Below, one piece after another: positions 1-9,429 of a DNA stretch of 64,000 nucleotides. A program made the position numbers and the translations under genes. Numbering within the stretch: the first letter of the stretch is position 1; each line of letters begins with the position of its first letter. The notes below the pieces were generated by a model, which saw nothing but the letters and a program-made list of their open reading frames with translations, searched no databases and was not told the origin of the DNA. The DNA is from Algoriphagus limi (lineage in GTDB: Bacteria > Bacteroidota > Bacteroidia > Cytophagales > Cyclobacteriaceae): the NCBI RefSeq assembly GCF_024919275.1, contig NZ_JANWGH010000002.1, forward strand, positions 620,001-684,000. The letters run 5' to 3'.

Positions 1-105
1 TCTGAAAAAGAAGTATTTTTTTCTATTTATTTGGAATAAGGTAAATTATTTAATTTATAATGTAATTAAATTTTAACTTTCGACTTTTTTTCCAATTAAT
101 ATTTG

Positions 106-149
106 TGATGCATGCATAACTTTTTTACTAAAATAGTATGCATGCATAC
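106..149. promoter_or_regulatory. Pair of identical palindromes, candidate MarR operators
   Basis: The self-complementary 10-mer ATGCATGCAT occurs at 108-117 and again at 138-147. The second copy extends to a perfect 14-bp palindrome (136-149). Centre-to-centre spacing is 30 bp, about three helical turns, so both would face the same side of DNA. They lie 50-90 bp upstream of the MarR start. MarR dimers bind short palindromes and usually control their own operon, so autoregulation of the beta-oxidation operon is a reasonable inference, not shown. Confidence 0.5.
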
Positions 150-198
150 AAAATTTCTCTAAATTAGGTACGCTTAAAATGACAGAAGTACCTATTAC

Positions 199-660
199 AT
201 GAAGCGTGAAGAAACGGTAGATTATCACATTAAGAGCGCTTGGCATGCGATTTCTAGAATGTACAACCAACGAGCTGCAGCTGAAGGATTCACTACAGCT
301 ATTGGTTTTGTATTGATTAATATCAATTCGAAGGAAGGAACGCCCGCAACCAAGATTGCTCCCATGATTGGATTGGAAACTCGGAGTTTGACGAGGATGC
401 TCAAGACCATGGAAGAAAAGGGCTTGATCTATAAAAAGCAGGATCCATCAGATAAGCGTTCCGTACGCATTTTTTTAACTGAAGAAGGAAAGCGTAAAAA
501 GGAAGCATCCGTTCAAACCATCAAAGAATTCAATGAGCAGGTACGAGAAGTCATTTCTGAAGAAGAATTGAAAAACTTCTTCCAAGTTTTTGAAAAGCTG
601 CAATTGGTGATTGATCAATTCAGTGGAGCTACAGTGAATAAACCCATATTTGAATTATAA
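199..660 (+). CDS. MarR-family transcriptional regulator
   Basis: This 153-residue protein has the usual MarR length and layout: N-terminal dimerisation helices, a winged helix-turn-helix at about residues 50-100 (recognition region around LETRSLTRMLKTMEEKGLI, wing with DPSDKRSVRIFLTEEG), and a C-terminal helix. The DxRxxR-type wing (DKRSVRI) is characteristic. The gene is 26 bp upstream of a hydroxyacyl-CoA dehydrogenase/enoyl-CoA hydratase gene on the same strand, so it probably regulates fatty-acid degradation, perhaps sensing an acyl-CoA. Two palindromes upstream are candidate operators. The family call is secure; the ligand is unknown. Confidence 0.9.
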   Translation: MKREETVDYHIKSAWHAISRMYNQRAAAEGFTTAIGFVLININSKEGTPATKIAPMIGLETRSLTRMLKTMEEKGLIYKKQDPSDKRSVRIFLTEEGKRKKEASVQTIKEFNEQVREVISEEELKNFFQVFEKLQLVIDQFSGATVNKPIFEL

Positions 661-686
661 ACCTCAGACTACCAAAACCCAAAAAA

Positions 687-3092
687 ATGAACAAAACCAT
701 TCGAAAAGTAGCCATTTTAGGTTCAGGCGTGATGGGGTCCAGAATTGCCTGCCACTTCGCAAATATCGGAGTGGAAGTATTGTTACTGGATATTGTGCCA
801 TTTGAACTCACCGAGGATGAGCAGAAAAAGGGATTGACAAAAGAACACCCTGCTGTCAGAAATCGGATTGTTAACACAGCACTTCAAAACACCCTAAAAG
901 CAAAGCCTTCTCCGATTTATGATAAGAGCTTTGCAAGTCGTATAACCACAGGAAATTTTGATGATGACCTACCTAAAATCAAGGATGTTGATTGGATTAT
1001 GGAAGTGGTTGTGGAGCGTTTGGATATCAAACAGCAATTATTTGAAAAAGTAGAGAAATTTAGAAAGTCAGGTACGCTCATTACTTCAAACACTTCCGGG
1101 ATTCCTATGCACATGATGTGTGAAGGAAGATCAGAGGATTTTCAGGTAAATTTTGCCGGAACACACTTTTTCAACCCGCCTCGATATTTGCGCTTATTGG
1201 AAATCATTCCAGGTCCAAAGACCAAGCCCGAAATCGTGGATTTCTTGATGGATTACGGAGATCGATTTTTGGGTAAAGAAACAGTCCTTTGTAAGGATAC
1301 CCCTGCATTTATTGCAAATCGAATAGGCGTTTATGCGATCATTTCCGGAATGCATACTATTGAAAAAATGGGCCTTGGCGTTTCGGAAGTAGATAAACTT
1401 ACGGGTCCAGTAATTGGTCGAGCAAAATCTGCAACTTTCCGAACCATGGATGTGGTAGGTCTAGATACCACCGTCAATGTGGCTAATAATCTTTACAAAG
1501 CTCTACCTCATGATGAGTCTAGAGACAAGTTCAAGCTTCCGAAAATTGTAGAAGTACTTTATGAAAACAAGTGGTTTGGAGACAAGACTGGACAGGGTTA
1601 TTTCAAAATGATTCGCCATAAGGATGGCCGAAAAGAACTGAAAGAATTAGACTTCAACACATTTGAATATAAGGATGTAGAAAAGCCAAAATTCAAAGCC
1701 TTAGAAGCATCCAAGGAAATTGATGACCTCAAAAAAAGAATCAAATTCTTGGTCAATTTTGAGGATAAGGCTGGGGAGTTTTACCGAGCTTCATTCTATG
1801 ATTTGTTCAAATACGTTTCACATCGAATTCCCGAAATTTCTGATGAGCTCTATCGAATAGACCAAGCTGTATCAGCCGGTTTTGGATGGGAATTGGGACC
1901 ATTTGAGACATGGGATGTTCTGGGTGTAAAAGAGACCGTTGAGAAAATGGAAGCTGCTGGGGAAAAAGCCGCAGCTTGGGTTCATGAAATGTTAGATGCT
2001 GGAAATGAATCTTTTTATAAAGTAGAAGACGGTAAAAAGAAATACTACGATATCCCAACCAAATCTTATGTAGAAATCCCTGGAACAAGTGATTTCATCA
2101 TTTTGGATACGCTCAAAGCAGCCGATAAAAAGATCTGGGGCAATGCTGGTGCTTCCATTTACGATATGGGAGATGATGTAATCGGTTTGGAATTCCACAC
2201 CAAAATGAATTCCATGGGGGCAGAAGTGATCGAAGGGATTAATACTGCTATTTCCATGGCAGAGAAATCTTACAAAGGATTGGTAATTGGTAATGAAGGA
2301 GGAAACTTCTCTGCAGGAGCCAATCTAGCTATGCTTTTCATGTTTGCGGGAGATCAGGATTTTGATGAAATCAATCTGATGATAGCCCAATTCCAGAAGA
2401 CCATGATGCGGGCTCGTTATTCTTCTGTACCAGTCGTTGTTGCTCCTCATAATATGGCACTGGGAGGTGGATGCGAACTTTCACTTCATGCAGATCATAT
2501 TCAAGCTCATGCGGAATTGTACATGGGTTTGGTTGAAGTAGGTGTAGGTTTGATTCCGGCTGGTGGAGGTACAAAAGAAATGACTCGAAGATTTTCCAAT
2601 CGAGTGATTCCTGGAGATGTGGAATTAAATCACTTGCAAGAGTATTTCATGAATATCGCCATGGCAAAGGTCTCTACCTCTGCTGAGGAAGCTCGAGCTT
2701 TAGGATACCTAAGACCTCAAGATGGAATAACCCTCAACCGCAAGCGACAACTAGCAGAAGCAAAGGCCAAAGTGATTGCCCTTTCAGATGCTGGATATAC
2801 CCAACCTTTGGAACAAACCAATATCCGAGTACTTGGAAAAACTTCCTTGGCACTATTTGAGGCTGGAATTACGGGAATGATCTATGGTAATTATATCTCT
2901 GAGCATGATGCCAAAATTGCAAGAAAACTTGCTTGGGTTATGTCAGGCGGTGATTTGTCTGCTCCGACTGAAGTTTCAGAGCAGTACTTGCTCGATCTTG
3001 AGCGGGAAGCATTTTTGAGTTTGACAGGTGAAAAGAAAACGCTGGAACGAATTCATAGCATTCTTTTCAAAGGAAAACCACTTAGAAATTAA
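687..3092 (+). CDS. 3-hydroxyacyl-CoA dehydrogenase / enoyl-CoA hydratase fusion
   Basis: This 801-residue protein should carry out the hydration and NAD-dependent dehydrogenation steps of beta-oxidation in the cytoplasm. The dehydrogenase comes first: a Rossmann motif (AILGSGVMGSRIACHFA, residues about 9-25), followed by the helical C-terminal half with the GQGYF signature. A crotonase-type hydratase domain occupies roughly residues 480-720 (NFSAGANLAMLF and ALGGGCELSLHADH, with the oxyanion-hole glycines). This order is the reverse of E. coli FadB/FadJ, where the hydratase is N-terminal, and is common in Bacteroidota and actinobacteria. It sits between marR and a thiolase gene on the same strand. 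The symbol fadJ/fadB is avoided because of the domain order. Confidence 0.92.
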   Translation: MNKTIRKVAILGSGVMGSRIACHFANIGVEVLLLDIVPFELTEDEQKKGLTKEHPAVRNRIVNTALQNTLKAKPSPIYDKSFASRITTGNFDDDLPKIKDVDWIMEVVVERLDIKQQLFEKVEKFRKSGTLITSNTSGIPMHMMCEGRSEDFQVNFAGTHFFNPPRYLRLLEIIPGPKTKPEIVDFLMDYGDRFLGKETVLCKDTPAFIANRIGVYAIISGMHTIEKMGLGVSEVDKLTGPVIGRAKSATFRTMDVVGLDTTVNVANNLYKALPHDESRDKFKLPKIVEVLYENKWFGDKTGQGYFKMIRHKDGRKELKELDFNTFEYKDVEKPKFKALEASKEIDDLKKRIKFLVNFEDKAGEFYRASFYDLFKYVSHRIPEISDELYRIDQAVSAGFGWELGPFETWDVLGVKETVEKMEAAGEKAAAWVHEMLDAGNESFYKVEDGKKKYYDIPTKSYVEIPGTSDFIILDTLKAADKKIWGNAGASIYDMGDDVIGLEFHTKMNSMGAEVIEGINTAISMAEKSYKGLVIGNEGGNFSAGANLAMLFMFAGDQDFDEINLMIAQFQKTMMRARYSSVPVVVAPHNMALGGGCELSLHADHIQAHAELYMGLVEVGVGLIPAGGGTKEMTRRFSNRVIPGDVELNHLQEYFMNIAMAKVSTSAEEARALGYLRPQDGITLNRKRQLAEAKAKVIALSDAGYTQPLEQTNIRVLGKTSLALFEAGITGMIYGNYISEHDAKIARKLAWVMSGGDLSAPTEVSEQYLLDLEREAFLSLTGEKKTLERIHSILFKGKPLRN

Positions 3093-3135
3093 GAACTAAG
3101 TCACTCCAAAACCTTAAACAAAAAACGAATTAATA

Positions 3136-4311
3136 ATGGACGCATATATAATTAACGGATATAGATCAGCTGTAGGTAAAGCCAAAAAAGGAGGGTTTCG
3201 ATTTTATAGACCAGATGATTTGGCAGCCGATGTAATTAAATACTTGGTAGCAAATACTCCCGGCTTGGAAGCGAGTATGGTCGATGACCTGATTGTTGGA
3301 AATGCTATTCCCGAAGCAGAACAAGGAATGCAAATGGGAAGAATGATTTCCTTGCTTGCATTGGGTATTGATAATCCTGGTTTTGTGATGAACCGATACT
3401 GCGGTTCTGGTTTGGAAGCGGTTGCTCTTGCTGTCGGAAAAATAAAAGCGGGAATGGCTGATTGTATTATCGCTGGAGGTACAGAATCCATGTCGCTACT
3501 GCCGATGATGGGATATAAGACCGCACTCAACTGGAAGATTGCCTCTCAGACACCTAGCTATTATCTGAGCATGGGATTGACAGCCGAAGAATTGGCCAAA
3601 GATTATAATATCACTCGAGAAGAAGCAGATGCTTTTTCAGTAAGATCCCATGAACGTGCTTTGGCAGCCATTCAAGCCGGAAAATTCAAGGATGAGATCG
3701 TTCCAGTAGAAGTGGAGGAAACCTATCTGGATGAAAAAGGAAAACGGAAAACCCGAAAATTCGTGGTTGACACGGATGAAGGACCGCGTGCAGGAACAAC
3801 CAAAGAAGTCTTGGCTAATTTAAAGCCAGCCTTCAAAATGGGTGGACAAGTGACCGCAGGTAATTCTTCTCAAACTTCCGATGGAGCAGCCTTTGTTGTC
3901 GTCATGTCTGAGCGCTTGATGAAATCATTGAATTTGGAACCGGTGGCTCGAATGATGTCCTACAGCGTGGCAGGTGTGGATCCTAGAATTATGGGAATTG
4001 GCCCGAAAGAAGCTGTTCCTAAGGCTCTGAAGCAAGCAGGCCTCTCTTTGAATGATATTGATCTCATTGAATTAAATGAAGCTTTTGCCGCACAGGCACT
4101 AGCTGTGATCAAAGCGTTGGATCTGAATGAAGACATTGTGAATGTGAACGGTGGTGCCGTGGCATTGGGTCACCCGCTAGGTTGTACAGGTGCCAAGCTT
4201 TCCGTTCAGCTTTTCAATGAATTAAGAAGAAGAAACAAAAAGTATGGAATGGTGACCGCTTGTGTAGGTGGTGGACAGGGTGTCGCCGGTATTTACGAGT
4301 TACTGAAGTGA
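3136..4311 (+). CDS. Acetyl-CoA acyltransferase (thiolase)
   Basis: This 391-residue protein has normal thiolase length and would cleave 3-ketoacyl-CoA with CoA in the last beta-oxidation step. The nucleophilic cysteine is Cys89 in [11 protein letters not shown]. The C-terminal signatures follow: [18 protein letters not shown] (His346) and CVGGGQG (Cys376, the general base). It follows the dehydrogenase/hydratase gene by 43 bp and precedes acyl-CoA dehydrogenase, matching a three-gene beta-oxidation operon. A biosynthetic acetyl-CoA acetyltransferase cannot be excluded from motifs alone, but the neighbours favour degradation. Confidence 0.93.
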   Translation: MDAYIINGYRSAVGKAKKGGFRFYRPDDLAADVIKYLVANTPGLEASMVDDLIVGNAIPEAEQGMQMGRMISLLALGIDNPGFVMNRYCGSGLEAVALAVGKIKAGMADCIIAGGTESMSLLPMMGYKTALNWKIASQTPSYYLSMGLTAEELAKDYNITREEADAFSVRSHERALAAIQAGKFKDEIVPVEVEETYLDEKGKRKTRKFVVDTDEGPRAGTTKEVLANLKPAFKMGGQVTAGNSSQTSDGAAFVVVMSERLMKSLNLEPVARMMSYSVAGVDPRIMGIGPKEAVPKALKQAGLSLNDIDLIELNEAFAAQALAVIKALDLNEDIVNVNGGAVALGHPLGCTGAKLSVQLFNELRRRNKKYGMVTACVGGGQGVAGIYELLK

Positions 4312-4350
4312 TTTACTTCGGTGTTTGTAATTCATCATTCGGTGTTCAGT

Positions 4351-4390
4351 ATTAAATATCGAATGAAGGACATTAAATATCGAATAATGA
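4351..4390. repeat. Tandem direct repeat in an intergenic spacer
   Basis: The 14-mer ATTAAATATCGAAT occurs at 4351-4364 and 4372-4385, a 21-bp period, in the 101-bp gap between the thiolase and acyl-CoA dehydrogenase genes. The flanking text (ATTCATCATTCGGTGTTC) has the same flavour of short AT-rich units. Such spacers are familiar between Bacteroidota genes and may be a dispersed intergenic repeat. I cannot search for other copies. Confidence 0.5.
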
Positions 4391-4412
4391 AGAAATCTAA
4401 AAACAAGAAATA

Positions 4413-6206
4413 ATGACCACAATTTCAAAATCAATCCAAGGAGGAGAGTTCCTCATTCGGGAGACAGACGCACAGGACGTTTTCATTCCGGAGCAGTTTA
4501 CAGAAGAGCAAAAAATGATGGCTCAGGCCTGTCAAGACTTCATTGATACCGAGATTACCCCCAACATCGAGGAAATCGACAGCATGAAAAATCCGGATTT
4601 GGTTCCGTCCATTTTCAAGAAGGCTGGAGAACTGGGTCTTTTGGGTGTAGCCGTTCCTGAAGAATATGGAGGCTTGGGAATGAGCTTCAATACTTCCATG
4701 TTGATCGCTGATATTATTGGAGCAGCTGGATCTTTTTCGACTACTTATGGGGCACATACCGGAATAGGTACCTTGCCGATTTTGTATTACGGCACCGAAG
4801 AACAAAAGCAAAAATACCTTCCAAAACTAGCTACTGGTGAGTGGGCTGCTTGTTATTGCTTGACTGAGCCAGATGCAGGCTCTGATGCCAACAGTGGAAA
4901 AACTAAAGCAACCCTTTCTGCAGATGGAAAACATTACCTGATCAATGGCCAGAAAATGTGGATTTCCAATGCTGGATTTGCAGACCTATTCATTGTATTC
5001 GCCAAGATTGAGGATGACAAAAACCTGACAGCATTCATCGTCGAAAAGACCTTTGGTGGAATCACCATGAATGAGGAAGAGCGCAAAATGGGTATAAAAG
5101 GTTCTTCTACCCGTCAAGTATTCTTCAATGATTGCCCAGTTCCTGTGGAAAACATGCTTTCTGAAAGACAAAATGGGTTCAAGATTGCTGTGAATATCCT
5201 CAATATCGGACGGGTGAAGTTAGGTGCTGGTGTATTGGGAGGTGTTCGAACGGTAACTTCCCATGCCATCAAGTATTCTACTGAGCGAAAGCAATTTGGA
5301 ACGAGCATCAATTCATTTGGTGCCGTAAAACGAATGCTTGCTGAAATGGCAATCCGATCTTACGTTTCAGAATCACTTTGCTATCGAGCAGGGCAAGATA
5401 TAGAAGACCGTATGGATGCTTTGGCTGCTGAAGGAATGTCTGATGCAGATGCTAAATTGAAAGCATTGGAGCAGTTTGCAATTGAAGCAGCAATTGCAAA
5501 AGTTCACGGTTCCGAGGTTTTAGACTATGTGGTTGACCAGGGAGTTCAGGTTTATGGTGGAATGGGTTATTCCGCAGAAGCACCGATGGAGAGAGCTTAT
5601 CGTGATGCTCGAATTGCCAGAATCTATGAAGGAACGAATGAAATCAACCGCATGCTGATGGTTGGTATGTTGCTGAAAAGAGCCATGAAAGGCGAAATCA
5701 ATTTGTTTGAGCCGGCTATGGCAGTTGCCAATGAGTTGACAGCCGTTCCATCCTTTGACACTGTAGATACTTCTGAACTTTTTGCCGCTGAAAAAGAGGT
5801 CTTGAAAAAGTTGAAGAAGGTATTCTTGATGGTCGGGGGAAAAGCAGCGATGGCTCTCCAAGATCGAATTGAAGATGAGCAAGAAGTGATGATGAATTTG
5901 GCTGATGTGATGATTGAGATCTACGCAGCTGAGTCGGCTATTCTTCGAACAGAAAAGCTGGTAAGCATTAAAGGAGAAGAAGCATGTAAGCATCAGATTG
6001 CGATGTCTCAGGTTTATCTTTCCGAAGCAGTAGACAAAATCAATGCTGCCGCGAAGGAAGCCATTGCTTCTTTCACAAAAGGAGATGAGCAGAAAGTGAT
6101 GCTGATGGGATTGAAGAGATTTACAAAAATGGATCTGATCAATACCAAAGAACTTCGAAGACAAATCGCAGATTTCATGATCGAGCAAGGAAAATATCCT
6201 TTTTAA
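4413..6206 (+). CDS. Acyl-CoA dehydrogenase (long, VLCAD-like form)
   Basis: This 597-residue flavoprotein would make the first double bond in beta-oxidation, passing electrons to an electron-transfer flavoprotein. The catalytic core spans about residues 30-420: FAD/substrate motifs CYCLTEPDAGSDANSG and MWISNAGFADLF, and the family signature QVYGGMGYSAEAPMERAYRD followed by RIYEGTNEINRM. The extra C-terminal domain of about 170 residues is typical of the VLCAD/ACAD9-like group rather than short-chain enzymes of about 380 residues. It is the last gene of the operon and is followed by a strong hairpin terminator. Chain-length preference is not readable from the sequence. Confidence 0.93.
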   Translation: MTTISKSIQGGEFLIRETDAQDVFIPEQFTEEQKMMAQACQDFIDTEITPNIEEIDSMKNPDLVPSIFKKAGELGLLGVAVPEEYGGLGMSFNTSMLIADIIGAAGSFSTTYGAHTGIGTLPILYYGTEEQKQKYLPKLATGEWAACYCLTEPDAGSDANSGKTKATLSADGKHYLINGQKMWISNAGFADLFIVFAKIEDDKNLTAFIVEKTFGGITMNEEERKMGIKGSSTRQVFFNDCPVPVENMLSERQNGFKIAVNILNIGRVKLGAGVLGGVRTVTSHAIKYSTERKQFGTSINSFGAVKRMLAEMAIRSYVSESLCYRAGQDIEDRMDALAAEGMSDADAKLKALEQFAIEAAIAKVHGSEVLDYVVDQGVQVYGGMGYSAEAPMERAYRDARIARIYEGTNEINRMLMVGMLLKRAMKGEINLFEPAMAVANELTAVPSFDTVDTSELFAAEKEVLKKLKKVFLMVGGKAAMALQDRIEDEQEVMMNLADVMIEIYAAESAILRTEKLVSIKGEEACKHQIAMSQVYLSEAVDKINAAAKEAIASFTKGDEQKVMLMGLKRFTKMDLINTKELRRQIADFMIEQGKYPF

Positions 6207-6230
6207 ATCCTGAAGTTTGAGAAAATAATA

Positions 6231-6262
6231 AAGGACTCCGATATCATTTGGAGTCCTTTTTT
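6231..6262. terminator. Intrinsic terminator, probably bidirectional
   Basis: A perfect 9-bp stem (AAGGACTCC at 6231-6239, GGAGTCCTT at 6250-6258) with a 10-nt loop is followed by a T-run on the plus strand. It lies 25 bp after the acyl-CoA dehydrogenase stop and just before the stop of the convergent patatin gene, and the AAGG/CCTT ends also give a T-rich tail in the other direction. Confidence 0.88.
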
Positions 6263-6277
6263 GATTTTAAGCCATCG

Positions 6278-8053
6278 TTATTTCTTTATCCAAAAGCGTT
6301 CGTCCTCAGGCAAAGAATCCAAATAATCCACCATTTGGTCGTAACCTTTCTTCAGGATTTGTTTCCACTTTTTATCATCCATAAAACCCACCCCTTTCAG
6401 ATTCAATTCAAAATAATGAGATACCTTTTGTTTGGTAACCTCTTGCTTTTGAAGGCTATTAAGTGTTAATGAGTTTATAATCAGAGAACCTACAGAAGGG
6501 ATTTTATAGCGTTTTTTCCTTAGGATTTTATCCCAAAGAAGACCCCATCCAGAGGGAGCTTCTTCATAGTTTACTTTTCGCTCAGGTAATCCAGATAGTG
6601 ATACGGCAATGATTTTGGAGACTGGAAATCGATACATAGGTTCGATAGGTAAGTTATCCATTACGGCCCCATCCACATGGAGATATTGATCAATGACCAC
6701 AGGAGGGAAAACACCAGGTATGGCCATACTTGCAGCTAATTGCTTCCAAAGGAGACCGTGATCATGGATTTTCATTGCTGCTTTGGAAAAATTGGTAGAA
6801 ACACAATATGAATTCACCCAGATGTCATCCATATGACTGCTGCCATACAATTCTTTGATAAATCGAATGACTTTCTTTCCTGATAAAAAAGAAACCAAAG
6901 GAAGCGTGAGATCATTGGATGTCAATTGTGCTTTAACGGAGTCGGAAATGCTTTTTTCGATTTTTTTGAAATCAAAATCAAAGAAACTCATGGTTACACC
7001 ATAAATAGCTCCGGCACTTGTTCCTCCCAAGAAATCAATTTCGATTCCCCGCTCTTGAATTGCCTTGACTACCCCAATATGCGCATAGCCCTTGGCACCG
7101 CCACCACCTAATACAAGCCCGATAGCTTGATTAGTAATTATTCGGCAAAATCTAGCAGTATCTTTTTCATGCCCTTTTCGAAGATGAATATGAAGCTGGA
7201 TGGAGCGGTTTTTAAACCATTTCTCCGTTCCGGATGGCATGGGAGGATCTTCATCGTGAAGCAAAAGAAGGTAAATCTTCTTGTTCAAGATATTCCGTTC
7301 ATAAAGCTTCAATTCTTTTTCAATCGGCCGAATTTTTTTGCTTGAATCAAAAGGGGTTGCCAAAATGACCAAATCCGCATAGACTAGGCATTGATGAGAC
7401 CAATTTGGTTGCTCATCATCACAAACTAGAATATTTAAACCTTCGTGTTCTTCGAGGGAATCGAAAAACTCCTCATCGTGAAGTTCAGATTGAGATTCAA
7501 AATCATAAACGCGAACAGGAACTTTCATCTCATCAAAATAAGCCTGCATGCCATTTGTCCATGGACTGAGGTCCAAGTCGGATTGCAGGTTTATTAATGC
7601 GATATTTTTTGGAGGAGCAGTTTTATTCTGTTGAAAAGTATTCCGCCTTAATCGCTGAATGACAAAATTGGTCAAGGAGGTAGCTAAAGCGGGATTTTTA
7701 GAAACCAAAATTTGGTATTCCTCTTGTGTAAACTCTAAAACTGTGGATTTTCTGATGGCTAAGACTGAAGCCATTCGAGGTTCATTTGTAAAAAGAGCAA
7801 ATTCTCCTACGGGCTCCCCTTGACCAATATCTCCCAAAATTCGGGTTTCATTAGGGTCTTCTTTTATAGCACGGAGTCTGCCGGACAGGACGATGTAAAG
7901 TACATTTTGGGCTTCTCCTTGATGAAAAAGATATTCACCAGTGTTTAATACTTTTTTAGTCCCTATTTCAAAAATCTGATCCAGCATGGAGTCATCCATT
8001 CCCCCGAAAAGCCGATGAAAAAGGTTATGATATTGGGCATTGAAATTTTGCAT
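6278..8053 (-). CDS. Cyclic-nucleotide-binding / patatin-like phospholipase (NTE-like)
   Basis: This 591-residue protein combines a Crp-type cyclic-nucleotide-binding beta-roll (about residues 20-140, with GEPVGEFALFTNEPRMASV as the phosphate-binding-cassette region) and a C-terminal patatin lipase domain (about 310-480). The patatin catalytic pieces are present: oxyanion loop LVLGGGGAKGYAH (residues about 313-325), nucleophile Ser346 in GGTSAGAIYG, and Asp461 in DGAVMDNLP. The architecture matches bacterial neuropathy-target-esterase homologs such as the Mycobacterium Rv3239c/Rv3728 group. It probably hydrolyses (lyso)phospholipids; nucleotide binding is not certain because the cassette is divergent. 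It converges on the beta-oxidation operon and has no obvious operon partner. Confidence 0.88.
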   Translation of the reverse strand: MQNFNAQYHNLFHRLFGGMDDSMLDQIFEIGTKKVLNTGEYLFHQGEAQNVLYIVLSGRLRAIKEDPNETRILGDIGQGEPVGEFALFTNEPRMASVLAIRKSTVLEFTQEEYQILVSKNPALATSLTNFVIQRLRRNTFQQNKTAPPKNIALINLQSDLDLSPWTNGMQAYFDEMKVPVRVYDFESQSELHDEEFFDSLEEHEGLNILVCDDEQPNWSHQCLVYADLVILATPFDSSKKIRPIEKELKLYERNILNKKIYLLLLHDEDPPMPSGTEKWFKNRSIQLHIHLRKGHEKDTARFCRIITNQAIGLVLGGGGAKGYAHIGVVKAIQERGIEIDFLGGTSAGAIYGVTMSFFDFDFKKIEKSISDSVKAQLTSNDLTLPLVSFLSGKKVIRFIKELYGSSHMDDIWVNSYCVSTNFSKAAMKIHDHGLLWKQLAASMAIPGVFPPVVIDQYLHVDGAVMDNLPIEPMYRFPVSKIIAVSLSGLPERKVNYEEAPSGWGLLWDKILRKKRYKIPSVGSLIINSLTLNSLQKQEVTKQKVSHYFELNLKGVGFMDDKKWKQILKKGYDQMVDYLDSLPEDERFWIKK

Positions 8054-8137
8054 CCGTTGAATTTAGATTAGAAAAAGAAAGCAGGGTTTGTGGTTTACCT
8101 TTTTTCAATTTGAAATTCGTCGCGCTTATTAATGATC

Positions 8138-8158
8138 TGAAAAAAACTTCGTTTTTCA
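8138..8158 (-). terminator. A/T-rich hairpin, candidate terminator
   Basis: On the minus strand TGAAAAAC is separated by GAA from GTTTTTTTCA, a tight stem-loop 49 bp past the stop of the peptidase gene. The stem is almost all A-T and no T-run follows outside it, so this is tentative. The rest of the 153-bp gap shows nothing else clear. Confidence 0.35.
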
Positions 8159-8206
8159 AAAAGAAAGTTAGGGATAGGTTTACAAAGTGGATTAATGATG
8201 GAAAAA

Positions 8207-9331
8207 TTATTGCTTATTAATCCATTCCAACACCTGCTTTTTGGGTAAAGCTTCAACAGTTCGACCTTGTTTTCCTTCCATAGTTTCCGCTGCAAAAAGG
8301 GAATTGATTATCGCTTCTTCTGTTGCTTCTATGACAGCCATGAAAAGAGCACTCATGTCATCATTTCGTAGAATTTCAGCATGTTCCAATTCCCCGGACT
8401 TAGCTGAATAGGCTGAGCGAAGCGATTCGGCTGTCGAGAAAGAAATCACATAATCTCCCGAACCATTCGAAGCAATTCCCCCAGTCTTAGCCAATCCCAT
8501 CATGGCTCTTTTGGCCATTCGCTCCAAATTTCTTGATAAAACAGGGGCATCGGTAGCTACCACAATCATGCAGCTTCCATCCGCTTTTTCGATTGCATTT
8601 CGGAAGGGATATTTCTCTAGGTTTTCACCTACTGGAACTCCGCCAATTTGAAGGTTTCCACCAAAATTGCTTTGTACCAAAACACCTACTGTGTAGCCTC
8701 CAAGTGATTCGGGTAGTTTTCTAGAAGCTGTTCCTATCCCTCCTTTCCAACCAAAACAAATAGTACCTGTTCCAGCTCCTACATTTCCTTCTTGGACAGG
8801 TCCATCTTGGGCAGCTTGAATGGTTGCAATGACATCTTCTGGAGAAATGTGCATTCCCCGAATATCATTTAGAAAGCCATCATTAGTTTCTCCCACTAAA
8901 GCATTCACGGATTGCACCGACTCATTTCCGGGTTGATTTAGTGTATAGCGTACGGCGCCTTCAATTCCCGCGGCAACAGATAAGGTATTGGTTAGAATTA
9001 TTGGACTTTCCAGCAATCCCAATTCCTGTACTTGAGTGATGCCTGCGAGCTTTCCAAACCCATTTCCCACGTAGATTGCTGCAGGCACTTTTTCCTGAAA
9101 AATATTTCCTCCATGAGCTAAAATGGCCGTCACTCCCGTTCGGATGGAGTCTCCTTCGATCTTTGTGAAATGCCCTACTTTCACTCCAGCCACATCTGTG
9201 ATGGCATTTAATTTTCCAGGGGCTAAAACGCCAAAAGGAACCCCCAGTTCTCTCGGTCTTTCTTGTCCTTTAACTGTTTGCAAAGAGACTAGAACTAGAA
9301 AAAGAAAGCAAAAGGATAAAAGATTTTTCAT
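8207..9331 (-). CDS. P1-family (DmpA/BapA-type) peptidase, secreted
   Basis: Starting at the ATG at 9331 gives a 374-residue protein with a clean signal peptide (MKNLLSFCFLFLVLVSLQTV, then KGQ). An upstream in-frame start at 9418 would bury this signal behind 29 charged residues and is rejected. The body has P1 family features: an N-terminal GKLNAITDVAGVKVGHFT, GAGTGTICFGWKGGIGTASR in the middle, and the autoprocessing/nucleophile region NGSGDYVISF, where the family self-cleaves before serine. Members are N-terminal nucleophile aminopeptidases acting on D-amino-acid or beta-peptides; the substrate here is unknown. It is divergent from nth. Confidence 0.87.
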   Translation of the reverse strand: MKNLLSFCFLFLVLVSLQTVKGQERPRELGVPFGVLAPGKLNAITDVAGVKVGHFTKIEGDSIRTGVTAILAHGGNIFQEKVPAAIYVGNGFGKLAGITQVQELGLLESPIILTNTLSVAAGIEGAVRYTLNQPGNESVQSVNALVGETNDGFLNDIRGMHISPEDVIATIQAAQDGPVQEGNVGAGTGTICFGWKGGIGTASRKLPESLGGYTVGVLVQSNFGGNLQIGGVPVGENLEKYPFRNAIEKADGSCMIVVATDAPVLSRNLERMAKRAMMGLAKTGGIASNGSGDYVISFSTAESLRSAYSAKSGELEHAEILRNDDMSALFMAVIEATEEAIINSLFAAETMEGKQGRTVEALPKKQVLEWINKQ

Positions 9332-9429
9332 AGGGATAGAGAGCTTTTGATCAGAGGATTTTTCCATTTTTCGACGCTTGAATCCTTTAATATTAATTAT
9401 CTTCATCTCCCAATCCAAGTTTAAAGTTC

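Noticed and set aside
5520-6188. A 222-residue open frame on the minus strand within the acyl-CoA dehydrogenase gene
   Set aside because: It lies entirely inside a well-supported gene, is rich in Cys, His and Ser runs and matches no family; it is a shadow frame.
9331-9418. Upstream start for the P1 peptidase
   Set aside because: It would place 29 charged residues in front of a clear signal peptide, so the internal ATG at 9331 was chosen.
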